Assembly (NCBI GenBank): GCA_029449245.1
Contig: JANATF010000009.1
Location: 1-64,000, forward strand
Direction of reading: 5' to 3'
Origin: Mortierella alpina
Taxonomy: Eukaryota; Mortierellomycota; Mortierellomycetes; Mortierellales; Mortierellaceae
DNA: 64,000 nucleotides
Below the pieces are notes generated by a model. It saw only the letters and a program-made list of their open reading frames with translations, was not told the DNA's origin and did not search any database. The translations under genes were made by a program, and so were the position numbers. Of the stretch, positions 33,501-49,985 are shown one piece after another (within the stretch, counting starts at the first letter, position 1; each line of letters begins with the position of its first letter).

Positions 33501-35781
33501 TGGTTTCCTTTATTCTACAATGTGTACTTCCACATTCACATACTTAGAGGGCCAAGTGACGACTATGCTTCATCTAGACAAGACCTTCTTACCTATCGAG
33601 GCCAATGTCGAGGACATGCTCTGTATGTAACTTGGATACCTTCTTATTTATTTATTCCTGGTCGCAACTTTACTGCCAGGAGCCACATGTACCTGTGATT
33701 AACTGCTGCTAGGTTTTTCTTCTGTCCTTTTCAGATGGCGGCCACCTGGTCCTGATCTTCAATGCTGCCATCCCAAGTCCACGCATCCTACAGATGCTGC
33801 CTAAATATACCTTTAAGCACTACACCTATTTGCGAGACAAATACCCAGATTGCTTCCCGGAGCCAACGGTAGGTTGATTTCATTATATATAATGGCGCAC
33901 GTAGCTTGCTCCTTAGATTGATTCCTATGTGATCTCTAAACAGAAATACATTTCCTTTTCACTAACTTTAGGAAATACCATGCCTGGGTACGCAGCCTCT
34001 CCGGGATCTGGCATCGGCTCTCACCATGACAATCGCCAAAGGTCCATCAGCAGATATGGAGACTGACGATCTTGAACTTGGATCACATGTGGTAACATTG
34101 GACTCTGCTTCGTCTGCGTATGCAACCACTATCGCTGCCATGCGAGTCCAAACCGAAGAGGATGCCGAATCTTTCTATGAGCGTGCACTGCAGAACCTTG
34201 GCCGTATTCATACTCTCTCACGCAGACTGCAGCACGTGCCTCAGCAGCAGAGTCCACAGCAGCGACGTCTTCGCTCCAGCCATCGCATGATGCTTTTCCA
34301 ACAGATCGGAACCTGTCAACGCGATCTCCAGTATATCGTTAATGTCCACGCAAAGCAGGCCAGGAGTGCCGAGTTTGTGAGCATGTATTTAGAGTGCTGT
34401 GAGCTACTGGCCCGGATCCAGGACAGCCATGATTCGCCGTCATTTGTCATGATGGCTCCAGTGCTGTCGGCACAATTGTTTCGGCTATCCTACTACATGG
34501 ACCACATCTTCCTCGGTCTTGATGCCACTTCCAAAGTCTCGGTGCGCTACTTTCGCATCTTGGCCAATCTTGTGTGGTTCGTGGGCATGGTTCAGAAAAG
34601 TGCGAGGGAATCTACTGCATTGTCGTCTCAGTCAGCGACCGCATCTGTACCATCCCAGCTACAGGACGGAGGCTCTACGCGCGAATACCTGCAGTCGATG
34701 CTGCAGCTAGCCATCAAAAGGGTGACAGATTTGCAGTACCAAATGGATCAACCAGAGGTCGACTCGGCGCGCCTTCAGGACTACCGCCTCTTGCTAGGCG
34801 ATCTTCGGGTGGCTATGATGCGTGCCTTTCAAGCACCGTCAACGCAGGAGATTATCCGGCTTATGTCCAACATAAAGGTGGGTGTACTGGTCGCTCCTAC
34901 GTGTATCGTGGTGTATCTAATGCGTGTTAGGCGATAAACGCACGGATGCACGGTACTTATAATGCGACCTCTCAATCGACGTTGATTAGACGTTTGTTCC
35001 TATGAATATCGACTTTGGAAGTCTTCGTCTTCAGCGGATCAGCGCTGTGGTTACAAGGCCGCTGCTGAATCGAGACACACCGCTGGATGTTCATCCCTCG
35101 TTCCCGTTCCTGATCCCTGTCGAGGGTACGATCCACAATATCCGTGACACTGCAGGAATTGCTGTCCAGGTGACATTTCCACAAAACGTAGTTCGCCACT
35201 ACTATCCACCAGCAGATCACTTCACACTTGTCGCAGACGATGGCGCGATCATTGACAACGAACAGAGCGCGAGCGCGTCAGCTCGTGGATCGAATACGTC
35301 CAGCATATCCGGCCCGTCCAGCACAGCAGCGTACAGACTCCGGACGACCATCGAAATCTATCCCGAGGCGATCTGGGGTACATCCCCCACAGAGCTACGA
35401 ATCACGCTGTCACGATCCTTCGTGCCCGACCTAGTTGGCCATGACGAGTTCATCTGTCGATTTGCAGAGGAGATCGCCTTTGAGCAGCGCCAGCAGCAGC
35501 AGCAGCAGCCGCTATTGCAGCAGGGAACGTCGTCCGATCTCACCGGACAGCAGCCGGCACAGCCATCGCTGCAACTCCAGCAACACATATCGATGCTGCC
35601 CATTCCCTCCCGCACATCGCCACGATCCGATTCAGGTTCAGGTTCAGGTTCAGGCCGTCCTTCCTTGCCAGACTCTTCAAGCACATCTTCGTCTTCATTC
35701 ACCAAACAGAGCCAGAGTACGCTTGAGATCTCTAAGAGCATCACATACTATGTCACCCGCCGGGCCCTGTTCGAGTCCTAA
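30503..35781 (+). CDS. INTS4: Integrator complex subunit 4 (INTS4)
   Basis: A gene of more than ten exons encoding a HEAT-repeat scaffold of over 1,000 residues. The first exon encodes an acidic leader (EDEDVDESDTEDFDL). Helical repeats follow: RIK|ALKLLLNRLSDLSEDERTRL, STEVRVQVYDAISYI, DLKDRHHRIRSAVLQLI, CSYLGRFKSVDYKYLSQTFSK, DEYQDVRNAAI|NSICELC, MFMDEIDYVRLNALTSLCKIG, DADRDVRESAHRMLG. The 3' exons give LRLQRISAVVTRPL and a beta-rich C-terminal domain with Gln, Ser and (SG)n tracts. In animals INTS4 holds the INTS9-INTS11 endonuclease for snRNA 3' processing and promoter-proximal attenuation. Integrator is missing from well-studied yeasts, so an intact subunit here suggests the complex persists in this lineage. 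The assignment rests on domain order and remembered family sequence. Confidence 0.85.
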
Positions 35782-35909
35782 AATGACATTCGTCTAATTA
35801 CTTTGTACCAAATACAACAAAAAACACCACCACCACCGCTAGGCACATTATTATTATCCTTGACTGAGTACTTCTATTTTATTCTTGCTCTCACTACTAT
35901 TGTGTTACT
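35782..35909. terminator. Convergent 3' region between INTS4 and muskelin
   Basis: 128 bp between the facing stop codons, A/T-rich with CAAAAAAC and TTATTATT words. The two transcripts probably overlap or share polyadenylation signals. Confidence 0.4.
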
Positions 35910-41015
<5,106 letters not shown>

Positions 41016-41486
41016 TTTTCTTTTGCTAATTGGGGGGGGGGGGGGGGGTCGAAGAGGAGGTCGAGTGCTTGGATGCTGCCTACTGCAGTACTGAAGCTGT
41101 TTATGATGAGGACAAAGCAGACTGGGTGACTGAAGGGCGGAGATGAAGAGTGGGGATGAAGAGTGGAGATGAGGTCGTTATGGGAAAGCAGAGAAAGATT
41201 GACAGGAATCTAAATCTATAAACACGCGCAGCAAGGACGTCTAAGAGGCAGGGAGGAGGGCTCACGAATACAGCGTGGGCACAGCGATGCAGAGATACAG
41301 AGATACAGAGACACAGAGAGCGAGAGAGCGAGAGAGAGCGAGGGAGAGAAGAGACAACAGAAAGAGAGGACGAGGGTGATGCTGACGACGAGCAAGGAGA
41401 GGTAGCGGACGACGAAGAAGTCGCAGAAGACGACCAACCGAACTGGCATCACGTGGCAGATGGGATGGTCGGCCCCACCGTACGAG
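41016..41486. promoter_or_regulatory. Muskelin upstream region with G17 tract
   Basis: A run of 17 G (plus strand, 41032-41048; C17 in the muskelin leader) ends 17 nt before the muskelin start codon. Farther upstream are GA-rich microsatellites (GAGATACAGAGATACAGAG and GAGAGCGAGAGA, about 41290-41350). It also covers the 3' side of the Apd1-like gene. Confidence 0.5.
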
Positions 41487-42533
41487 CTACCATGAGGTCT
41501 TGATGGTCTGCTGGAAGCTGCCGTCCATGCAGCCGCGATACAGGTCACGGATCACCTCGCCACGCTCGATCGTTGCCTCGACAATCGCCTGGCTGTGGCA
41601 CGGCTCCACGCGACCGTACCACACAGCCATGCCCTCGCTCCGATGCACAATCACGTTGCCTGCAAACTTGTGTCCTCCGATGTGGCTGACCATCCACAGC
41701 TCGACATCGCCCTCTCCATCGCCCAGCAGGTCCTTGGATCGCAGGACGCGCGTCAACTCTCGTCGCAGAATCGGCGCAGTCACCCCGCACCGCTTGTCCC
41801 GCTTCTTATGTGAGCAAAGCATCACCGCGGCCTTGGGTTGCCATCGGTGTGCCTCAAACGTCGTATTGCCAGCATGAATGCTTTTGTGCTGCGCTCCTGC
41901 CCCTACACCTGCAACTGCACCTGCCCTTTCCTCTGCACCTGCTATCACCACCTCTCCTGCCGCCTGGTCTTCGCCATCACTCTTGCTTGGATCATCCTCC
42001 GACCCGTTACTGAGAGTGCTACCAACAGTCGACTGACCCACCTCCTGAGCTAAAAACGCGTCAAAAAAGTCGGGGCATTGCTCCGGCGTGACGTTATTGA
42101 CAACAATGTGATCCGGTAGAACAATGACTTGCCATCCAGGACCCTCCCAGTTCTCCGCCTTGCGCGAAGAGTTGGTGAGTAGGATCTTTGCAGGGCTTCT
42201 CCCACTGTCTCGGATTTTCCGCTGACCGTCATCAATTGCGCGAGAGAGATGGTACGCCAAAGAGTCCTTGTCGTCTTCAATGTGCGCGGGCCAGTCTTCT
42301 TGACCTGTCGAGATGAGGACATGGCGCGTGTAAGGCTTGACAGAGTAGAGGAGCGGCTTGTCCTGATTGATTTTGAGATAGGATGGGTAGTGAGGATGAT
42401 CCTCCTCCGCACAGGGTGTCTCGCAACCATGGCAGTCAGAGATTGACACGAACCGCGAGGCAGACAGGTCCTCTTCCTGGATGCCTACAGCCAGCATTTT
42501 GGCCTTGAGAATAAGTCCTTGAACTAGATTCAT
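41487..42533 (-). CDS. Sucrase/ferredoxin-like Apd1-family Fe-S protein
   Basis: Single exon, 348 residues from MNLVQGLILKAKMLAVG at 42533; the frame is open further upstream but without a better ATG. The N-terminal half has CHGCETPCAEEDHPHYP and a thioredoxin-like fold. The C-terminal half has CSHKKRDKRCGVTAPILRREL and HIGGHKFAGNVIVHRSEGMAVWYGRV. In yeast Apd1 the two Cys of the CxH..RCG segment and two His of HxGGHK bind a [2Fe-2S] cluster; all four are present here. Such proteins act in redox or drug sensitivity pathways in cytosol or mitochondria. A Gly/Ala/Glu-rich insertion of about 60 residues separates the halves. Confidence 0.88.
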   Translation of the reverse strand: MNLVQGLILKAKMLAVGIQEEDLSASRFVSISDCHGCETPCAEEDHPHYPSYLKINQDKPLLYSVKPYTRHVLISTGQEDWPAHIEDDKDSLAYHLSRAIDDGQRKIRDSGRSPAKILLTNSSRKAENWEGPGWQVIVLPDHIVVNNVTPEQCPDFFDAFLAQEVGQSTVGSTLSNGSEDDPSKSDGEDQAAGEVVIAGAEERAGAVAGVGAGAQHKSIHAGNTTFEAHRWQPKAAVMLCSHKKRDKRCGVTAPILRRELTRVLRSKDLLGDGEGDVELWMVSHIGGHKFAGNVIVHRSEGMAVWYGRVEPCHSQAIVEATIERGEVIRDLYRGCMDGSFQQTIKTSW

Positions 42534-43051
42534 ATCCCAGTTGCTGCTCGAGTATATAGTAGGACGGAAGCGAGTGTGAATGAGAGTGGCAGAGAGACAG
42601 GGTGGTGCGTGGGAAAATGAGTGGAATGAAAGGGAGCTGCAACAAGATTCAGGTTGGTTGGGGGATGACAACAAAAAGGATCTAAACGATGCCACAATAC
42701 TGGCAGCAGGGTTGACGGACACTGTGAAAGAAAGCCAGGCTGATGAGGAGAATGAGCTCGGAGATGAGTTATATAAACGACGGGCAGAACGTTTTGCCGC
42801 TCTAAGGTCGCCAAGACTATGAAAATAAATAAGGAAAAAAAAAAAGCAAGGTTCATTCTCGTCTATTCTTCGTCCCTCCTCGCCCTCTCCCTCTATCAAG
42901 CCCCTCTCCTTCGTTTATCAGCTAATTTTTCTCTGCCTGACTGCAAAGCTGTTGCTTGGCTGTTTTGTTTGCCTATGTGCTCATATGCTTGATCGGTGCA
43001 TGGCTTGCATGGCCGCACAGCTCCGCTGCACGACTAAGTGGACACGCGTCT
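42534..43051. other. Intergenic region between the Apd1-like gene and the transporter
   Basis: The promoter side of the Apd1-like gene, C/T-rich on its sense strand, with an A-run near 42836-42845. It then includes the 3' flank of the transporter, whose stop is at 43052. No further gene is recognised. Confidence 0.45.
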
Positions 43052-45867
43052 TTAGCCGGCGATCCACTCGTAGATAGTGTTGCCGGTAGTGTAGATCATG
43101 GTGATACACCCAAACGCAAACAAGAGGGCACTAAAGATACGCGATCTCCTGTTGGGGTGTGTCTTGTAGTGGAACATGGCTGGGAAGATGTACGCCAATG
43201 GAATGCCTACGTAAATGAAGAAACATGAGACGAGTCAATATCCATAGGGCTATCATGCGCATCGCCATCGCATGTCGCTTCACTACTCACATGCAACAGA
43301 CCCGACAATGGAAACAAACTTGTCCAGGTCATCACCGGCCCAGATTGCAATTGCTGCACACAAAAACAAGGACAGGACACGGAAGAAGTTCTTCTGCCAC
43401 TTGACCAGCATGTTGTATTTGCCCGAGCGCGTGAACAGGCAGTTCTCCATGATACGGATCGCAGGGAAGAGCTGAAGCGGGATCGAAAGCATAATGGCGA
43501 TCGAATAGAGCGCCTGCACCGACTGGACCAGATGACTTTGCTGTGGCAGGTTAAGCAGCACGACTGTCTGTGTCTTGGATCCAAAGGCAGCATAAGACAA
43601 CGCTCCCAAAGAAGTGAAGAGGACAGTTATACCAATCATGACGCCCGTCAAGACCTTGGGGAACTTTTCAGGCTCCTTCATTGACTCTGTGATGGGGATG
43701 ATCAATCCGATACCCTCAAATGTGAATACTAGCGAGAAAAGAAAGAAGAGGTATGTCAAAAACAAGGCAGAGGGTTCCAACGGCGCCCACATACTCATTG
43801 TTCACTGAGTGATGGCAGGCGGTATCCACACGATCGCTGTTTCTTTACCAGCAGTTCCGATGAAGAGAGCGAAATCCTTGGGATTGAACAGGACCACATC
43901 ACTCAATCCATTGGTAGCCAGTGTAAAGATCTAATATCAGTTATGATTATATCCAAAGTACCAAAGGAATGTCTGTCAGTAAGCGAGAAAAATGCAACTT
44001 TTTCACAGTGGCAGATCAATGCTCCGCCTTGATGATGTTAAACGACGACACTTACATCAAAGTAGTACAGATACAATAGTCCAAAGCAGATAAAGACATC
44101 TGCGACGACAGCAGTGAAGGATAAGCGAGCAATGTTGCGGATCTAATACGGAATAGTAACAGGTATAGATGGAGGGTAGAAAAACGATGAACATTGCGAC
44201 GTTTTGTGTTAGTCAAATTCTTTGATAGTCATACGCGCAGAGGAGGAACGACTCCTTACCAACGAGAGCGGAATGAAGACGATCAGCTGAACCAGCACGA
44301 AAAAGTACGAGGGATACATGTCGGTCGTGTCTAGGACATTCTTTGCCAGTGCTTCCAGGTTGGTGGCCACAAAGCTCATGTAGGCACAAACAAATCCAAT
44401 CTGCGATATAGCAATTGCAGAAAGGACGGACAGGCGCATAGATGGGCCATAGAGGTGCCCACCGATGTCTCCAAAGGACGCTGGGACCACCTGACGTGAC
44501 TCGACCAGCAGCAGGAACGAGAACAGGGAGATGGCGGCGATGGCGATCAAGAAGAGCGACGAGAACAAGATACCGCCATTATTGAACCTAAAGGGATAGA
44601 AGAGACCGCATGTGTTGTGTGAGCGAGGTACTTAACCATCACACCTGTCCGTGTCTATGTCTCCTGCACGGTCCCTGATGACTTACGCTCTGGGCAAGAA
44701 CATAATTCCTGTGCCGACGAACGACTTTAAGAGAAGGAACACAGCCTTGGCCGGAGTGGCATCTCCTTGGGGCACCTGCTGAGACTTTGGGATCAAAGGG
44801 GTCACCTCGGTCCCGGAAGATCCTGCACCAGTCCCTTGGTCCTCGCCTTCCTCCTCATCGTAAACTGCTCGCTCAAAATCGCCTCCTTCCTCGTCATCCA
44901 GATCCTCTCCTGCAAAGTGGCCGTACATGGCCAAAAAGTCGATAAAGCTCTTGGTGAAGACGTTGGCCTGGCGCCCATGAGCCTCAGCCTTCATTATCAT
45001 ATGATAACGTCGCATTCCACCGGGCTGCTTCAAAGTCGACACTGAGGGTTCCATAGGTCGGGGTAGGTGGAAAGATCTCGAGCGGCCTACAATATATAGC
45101 CAGTGAAAGGAAGAGACCGATTAGCAAAAGGAGTAGGTGCAAAGACGTCAAGAGCTCGGGGCTTCAAAGAGATGTCCACACTTTCAGCAAAACGAGGCAA
45201 TGCTCCTATTGTTACCTCGGCGGTTTTGCTCATTTTCCTGATCTGCCTGCCACTTGTACACATCGCGGGTGATGGCACCACCAGGCAACTTGAACGCTGT
45301 AGTGTAGTCGACCAGTTCTGAAGGACCGGTGCCATCGTGGTGGCCGCCACTGGTGCTCGATGGGCCTGCGCCAGGACCAGTCGAACCATTTCTGTCCGAA
45401 TCCAGACTGTCGCGCGAAGTGGAGTTGAGAACAAGATGCTTTTTAACAACCTTGGAGGCCTCGTCCGCGGGGATATCAAGGACGCCCGAGTTTGTAGAGT
45501 CGGCTTGGCCCAAGTGACCAGAGTAGCTGCCGTGGATGCTGTTGCTGCTGCTGTCGACGCCGGTGCGCTGTCCAGCAGCAGTGCTGTGCAGAGCCTCTGT
45601 AGAGGAACCGGCGTCTTCTGCGCGATAGTTCTGGAGGGTGGAGGGCGATCTCCAGGAGGAGGAAGGGGTTTGACCCTCCCCATGGATGCTAGCGTTGCTG
45701 CCGCGGGAAGCCGGGCGGTTGAAGAAGGGGGGGACAGAGGGCGAGGAGGAGAGCAGCCGCGTTGTGGCATCCCGATGGGGCGAGGAGGAGAGCAGGTCTT
45801 GCGAGGCGCGGCGTTCGCTGCTGCTGTCGGCAGCCAGGAAGTTCATGGGCCGTGGCGGGGTGGACAT
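43052..45867 (-). CDS. Vacuolar amino-acid transporter (AVT3/AVT4-like, AAAP family)
   Basis: Start MSTPPRPMNFLAADSS at 45867. Exon 1 ends at 45216 and exon 2 begins at 45086, joining QNRRG with RSRSFHLPRPMEPSV in phase; several introns follow and the last exon ends YEWIAG at 43052. The long hydrophilic N terminus carries the conserved LDIPADEASKVVKKHLV, AFKLPGGAITRDVYKWQ, PGGMRRYHM and FTKSFIDFLAMYGHFAGEDL of AVT3/4 proteins. About eleven membrane helices follow, starting TPAKAVFLLLKSFVGTGIMFLPRAF and including FEGIGLIIPITESMKEPEKFPKVL. Yeast Avt3/Avt4 export neutral amino acids from the vacuole. Substrate here is inferred from family only. Confidence 0.92.
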
Positions 45868-46542
45868 GGCTGTCGTTGAGTCAGTTGCAGATGCGATCAC
45901 AATGAGTCCACAGTGGACGAGTGGTGCGAAGGTGAAGCGGTTCGCAGGGAGAGTGGATCCAGCGGTTCACGAGCGGTTGCAGCTGCGGGCAGGAGAGATG
46001 GCGACGAAGAGATGGACAGGACAGAGAGCAGACGGCAATGGACTCTCAATAGGACAGCGTGCGGCGTGAGTGGGGAGAAAGAGCAGAAAGCAGAGCGAGA
46101 GAAGGAAAGAGAAAGAGACGAGAGGCGTGGAGGCGTGGAGGCAGAGCTGAAATAAAAAATTGGGTGATGCTGCCCATATGGAGAAACGTGCAGGCTGCTT
46201 TTGGCAGGTTCCCACCTCTGCACGGCAGGAGGCCCTGCACCTGCTGCTCTTCTCCTGCCCGCTGAGCGGAGCACCTCCAGCCATGCTCGCCCACACACGG
46301 CCCCTTGTGTTTGCCACTCGAAGGCATGGGCCATTCACACGCCGACCGACCAGACCCAAAAAAAAATACAACAACAATGAAAAAAGTGAGAGCAACTGCG
46401 TCTGTGGGTTGCGAAATACACTTCATGTGGTCATCGGGGAGTACCAGGCGCTGCACAAATTATGTATGTGTTGTTTTATGTCCGGGACCGTTCGTCATTG
46501 CTCAACGCTAGAGAGGATCTGAAAGGGATGGGACACGAGGGC
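45868..46542. promoter_or_regulatory. Upstream region of the transporter gene / 3' flank of PER1
   Basis: 675 bp. The transporter-proximal half is rich in GAGA-type purines on the + strand (C/T-rich in sense direction). The rest is the 3' side of PER1. No RNA gene or repeat array is seen. Confidence 0.45.
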
Positions 46543-47610
46543 TCAATCGCGGTGCGAGGACAGCGCGGAGGATGATCGCAGGACGCCCTTTACGTTCCGA
46601 ACCTCCCATTCCGTGTCCTTGAGCAGGAAGCGGTACCAGATGGGAACCAGTGGGATGGTGGCCGCGTGCCAGAGCGAGTGCGCATCGAGAATGCCCCACA
46701 GGGGCGCAAAGTCCAAGATCTCGAGGCACATGGCGGACGTGATAAGCACTGCTGACACGGTTGGTTCCCACGCATAAGGACGCGCGCGCCAGTGGGTCAC
46801 ACTCCAGCCCATCCAGCACAGATTGTGGATGGCGCCCACAGTCGCGGTCGCAGCCATGTTGTAGCCATAGTCGAAATGGACAAAGGTCAGGTAGCCGATA
46901 TGGAGTAACAGAGGGATCAGACAGAAGAGGCCCCACACCACCAACGATCGCACTTGCACCATCCGTGTGATGCGGACAACAGTATAAAAGAGTCCGTACA
47001 TGATGGCCGTGCCTGCCGAAAAGTAGTCGAGCTTCTCGGTGATGGGCCAGTCCCGTGTGTGATAGACAGCAGACCACAGCCAGGTGTTCATGCCAATGAT
47101 CGCATAGCCCAGGTACAGCGGCCGCATGTAGTAGTCTTCAGGAATGGCCTTCTTGAGCCGGGGCCATGCCAGAACATGCATGTATCCATTCAGGAGACTG
47201 AACACGACCGATGCGGGTTCCTGCATGCCCAGAATGCGATAAAAGGGCCATTTGCCATGGTACTGGTGCACAGGTTCATTCGACTGGAGGGCAGCCTCAG
47301 TGATGGTCTGCATGCAGTGGTACCGGCAGTTGTCGAGACAGGTCCAGCGCGTCAGCCGGAGGGGCAAAGAGAGCTGCCTTTCCCGGAGTTGATCAGAGGT
47401 GAGCGTGGACAGGTCGCGAGGTTGACAGATGTCTCTGTCGCAATCCTTAACGCAGTCAATGTAGCCGTGTTGACGATCTCCTGACGACGCCCAGGCAACG
47501 GAAGCAGCCAAGATGAGAACCAACGACAATGCCACGCCAAATCGTTTATGACCGCGATGCGCGAGCGATAAGTGAACGTCTGAGCCTCCTGCTGTCCTTT
47601 GTCCTGTCAT
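46543..47610 (-). CDS. PER1: PER1/PGAP3, GPI-anchor lipid-remodelling phospholipase
   Basis: Single exon, 355 residues. It begins with a hydrophobic signal segment (FGVALSLVLILAASVAWASS) and a luminal Cys-rich region (YIDCVKDCDRDIC, WTCLDNCRYHCMQTITE). HQYHGKWPFYRILGMQEPASVVFSLLNG and seven membrane helices follow. The family's catalytic residues (CREST superfamily) are seen in NTWLWSAVYHTRDWPITEKLDYF and DAHSLWHAATIPL. PER1 removes the sn-2 acyl chain of GPI-anchored proteins in the ER/Golgi. The C-terminal tail VKGVLRSSSALSSHRD has no clear retention motif. Length and topology match the family. Confidence 0.93.
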   Translation of the reverse strand: MTGQRTAGGSDVHLSLAHRGHKRFGVALSLVLILAASVAWASSGDRQHGYIDCVKDCDRDICQPRDLSTLTSDQLRERQLSLPLRLTRWTCLDNCRYHCMQTITEAALQSNEPVHQYHGKWPFYRILGMQEPASVVFSLLNGYMHVLAWPRLKKAIPEDYYMRPLYLGYAIIGMNTWLWSAVYHTRDWPITEKLDYFSAGTAIMYGLFYTVVRITRMVQVRSLVVWGLFCLIPLLLHIGYLTFVHFDYGYNMAATATVGAIHNLCWMGWSVTHWRARPYAWEPTVSAVLITSAMCLEILDFAPLWGILDAHSLWHAATIPLVPIWYRFLLKDTEWEVRNVKGVLRSSSALSSHRD

Positions 47611-48415
47611 TGTCCTGGAATGTCTGCTCTGAAGGGACGGGTGAAAGGCGTGTGTGATCTACAACCCGATGGGCTAATGGCGCACTGAATGGGGAATCGA
47701 GGCTAAGGGAGGCGGGAGAGATGGGAGAGGAATAGAACGAGGAAAGAGGGCTGGAGGGGATGAGGACGAACACGAGAAAGGGGATTTTTTTTTTTTTTTT
47801 TTTTTTTAGCTCTGTGGACCCACACACACATTTCAGCAGATCGCACAGAGAGGGTGAAAGTAGACCCGACTCTCATCTCCGTGCTGCACTGTCGCCGTTA
47901 CCTGCCGCGCTGCCGCAAAGTGCAGTGCGAATGCTTCGCCAGATGATGAAGGCACTCTACCGTGGGAGGACCATACAGGTGGCGGATAAACGCTCCCCGC
48001 CGGCTAAAGGGCTTTATCCTTGGACACCTTCGACAGTCGCCAGATGCGCAGCAGAGCAACCCTATCACTGACAACCTCACGCGGCGACTACTGTAGATCG
48101 TCAGTAGTGCAGTAGGTAGCAGGCACAGAGCGGGGCAGCGTCCAGAAGGGTGTCGATGGACACGCATCGTTTGACTACAGAGGCTGACAAATGCTACTGT
48201 CTTATCGGCGCCAGCTTATCGAAAGTTTCTTTTTTTTTTTTTCAGACGTTCTCAAGGCATAGCTACGCCGTCGCGCATAAAAAAGATTTTCTTCTTGCTC
48301 TCTACACGGTCTTTCTCTTCTCTCCACTTCTCTCTCTCTCTCTACCACAAACTCACCAGCCCTTTCGACGCGACTTGCCATCCATTTTATTGCCTTCTCC
48401 ACTCTACTGATCCTA
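47611..48415. promoter_or_regulatory. Divergent promoter region of PER1 and the oxidoreductase gene
   Basis: 805 bp between two outward-facing start codons. It holds a T23 run at 47785-47807 and a second T-run near 48229-48242; the stretch before 48416 is C/T-rich. No gene is recognised between them. Confidence 0.5.
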
Positions 48416-49618
48416 ATGTCGTCTGCTCTCAATTCCAAGCCCATCAATGTCGGAGTCATTGGCTTTGGCATGAGCGCACAAGGTAGCCTAGCAAACTGGA
48501 GCTCAGAGAAACCACGTCCTCATACTCTCTGAACCATCCAAGGCGGTTAAGAGCTACTCACACTCGACCTTTCTTTGCTAGTCTTCCATGCCCCCTTGAT
48601 CTCCTCGACACAGGGCCTAAACCTCGCTGCGTTCGTTAACCGCTCGGGCCCAAGCTTAAAGATCTCGTCAAAGTACCCCAAGGCTACCGTCCACCAGTCG
48701 CATGAGCAGCTCTTCCAGGATCCCGCCATCGATCTAGTCGTTATCACCACGCCCAACACCCTCCACTTTGAGCTAGCGCAGCAGGCGCTCGAGGCGGGCA
48801 AGCACGTCGTAGTAGAGAAACCCTTCACGGTCACGTTTGAGGAGGGTATTCAGCTCGCGAGGCTGGCCAAGCAGCGATCGCTCATCCTCTCTGTTTTCCA
48901 GAATCGCCGCTGGGACGCCGACTTTTTGACCGTTCAGAAGCTGGTGCAATCCCAGCAGTCGACTTTGGGCCGGATTGTAAGCTTTGAGTCTCGCTTTGAT
49001 CGCTTCCGTAACTTCAGCAAGAATGGATGGCGCGAAACCGGCAAAGTCGAGGAAGGCAGCGGGGTTCTCTATGATCTGTGCTCTCACTTGTTGGATCAAG
49101 CACTCGTTCTCTTTGGCGAGCCAGAGTATCTGACTGCACATGTTTCCAACCAGCGGCAGCTCGAAGCCTCTAAGGTCGATGACCAGTTCCTTGTGCATCT
49201 GGACTACAAGGATGGTCTGCGCTGCACTCTGGGCGCTGGTATGCTGGCCAGAATCCCTACACCTCGATTCCGACTGACAGGTATGAATGGATCCTATGTC
49301 AAGTATGGCCTCGATGTTCAAGAGAATCAGCTCAAGGAAGGTCTTACTCCTGAGCATAGCTCATATGGTCTCGAGAGCGAGTCCAGCTGGGGCGAAATTG
49401 ACACACTCATGGATGTTCAGGGAGTTCAGCTGCATCTCAAGGGAAAGGTGGACAGTGAGCTCGGAACATATGGAGCCTATTACGCCAACGTCCATGACGC
49501 CATTCGTGGTAGTGCCCCCCTCGCCGTCACCGCAGAGCAAGCAGCTTGGGTGATCCATGGCATTCAACTAGCCATCGAGAGCTCTCGTTCCGGCCAACGT
49601 GTTCCCTGGGCAAAGTAG
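48416..49618 (+). CDS. Gfo/Idh/MocA-family NAD(P)-dependent oxidoreductase
   Basis: Two exons, 48416-48482 and 48582-49618, give 367 residues. Exon 1 encodes the dinucleotide-binding start NVGVIGFGMSAQ, completed by VFHAPLI in exon 2. The Rossmann domain continues with DLVVITTPNTLHFELAQQALEAGKHVVVEKPF, where EKP carries the family's conserved Lys. The C-terminal alpha/beta domain has GVLYDLCSHLLDQALVLFG, including the usual D..xH pair. Members oxidise or reduce sugars, inositols and similar polyols; closest feel is yeast YMR315W/bacterial YvaA-type enzymes, but substrate cannot be assigned. No targeting signal is seen, so the enzyme is probably cytosolic. Confidence 0.9.
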
Positions 49619-49911
49619 GCCTTGGTAGCTCTTGTAGAATAACGATCTTCCTTTATACATATGATATTCTGCGTGTCAAGATCGAATAATACAGTATTAC
49701 GATTCTCCAGAACTATTTTTTTGTGAGCGATCTGCTGTCCGTAGCATATCATTAATACATCCTTGCTCCTTGCGGGGTGACCAAAGGCTATACCCGTTAT
49801 TTCCAACATGCTTATTTCCACCCGACCAATAGAGAGCCACAAAAACTACGTCACTGGTGCGTGTCACGTGCACCGTAAACCATACCGGATCTGGAACTTC
49901 CACTTTTAAGC
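49619..49911. other. Short intergenic region before tRNA-Val
   Basis: Three-prime flank of the oxidoreductase gene and upstream flank of the tRNA. Nothing else is recognised. Confidence 0.4.
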
Positions 49912-49985
49912 GTTTGTATGGTGTAGTTGGTTATCACGTCTGTCTAACACACAGACGGTCCTCGGTTCAAGTCCGAGTACAAACA
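49912..49985 (+). tRNA. tRNA-Val(AAC)
   Basis: 74-nt cloverleaf. The acceptor stem is GTTTGTA/TACAAAC, the anticodon stem TCTGT/ACAGA holds loop CTAACAC (anticodon AAC, valine), and the T-arm is CTCGG-TTCAAGT-CCGAG. The discriminator is A, CCA is not encoded, and there is no intron. A TTTT terminator follows at 49989. Confidence 0.96.

Noticed and set aside
45868-45900. Upstream extension of the transporter start to 45900
   Set aside because: The codon there is GTG; the ATG at 45867 is the credible start.
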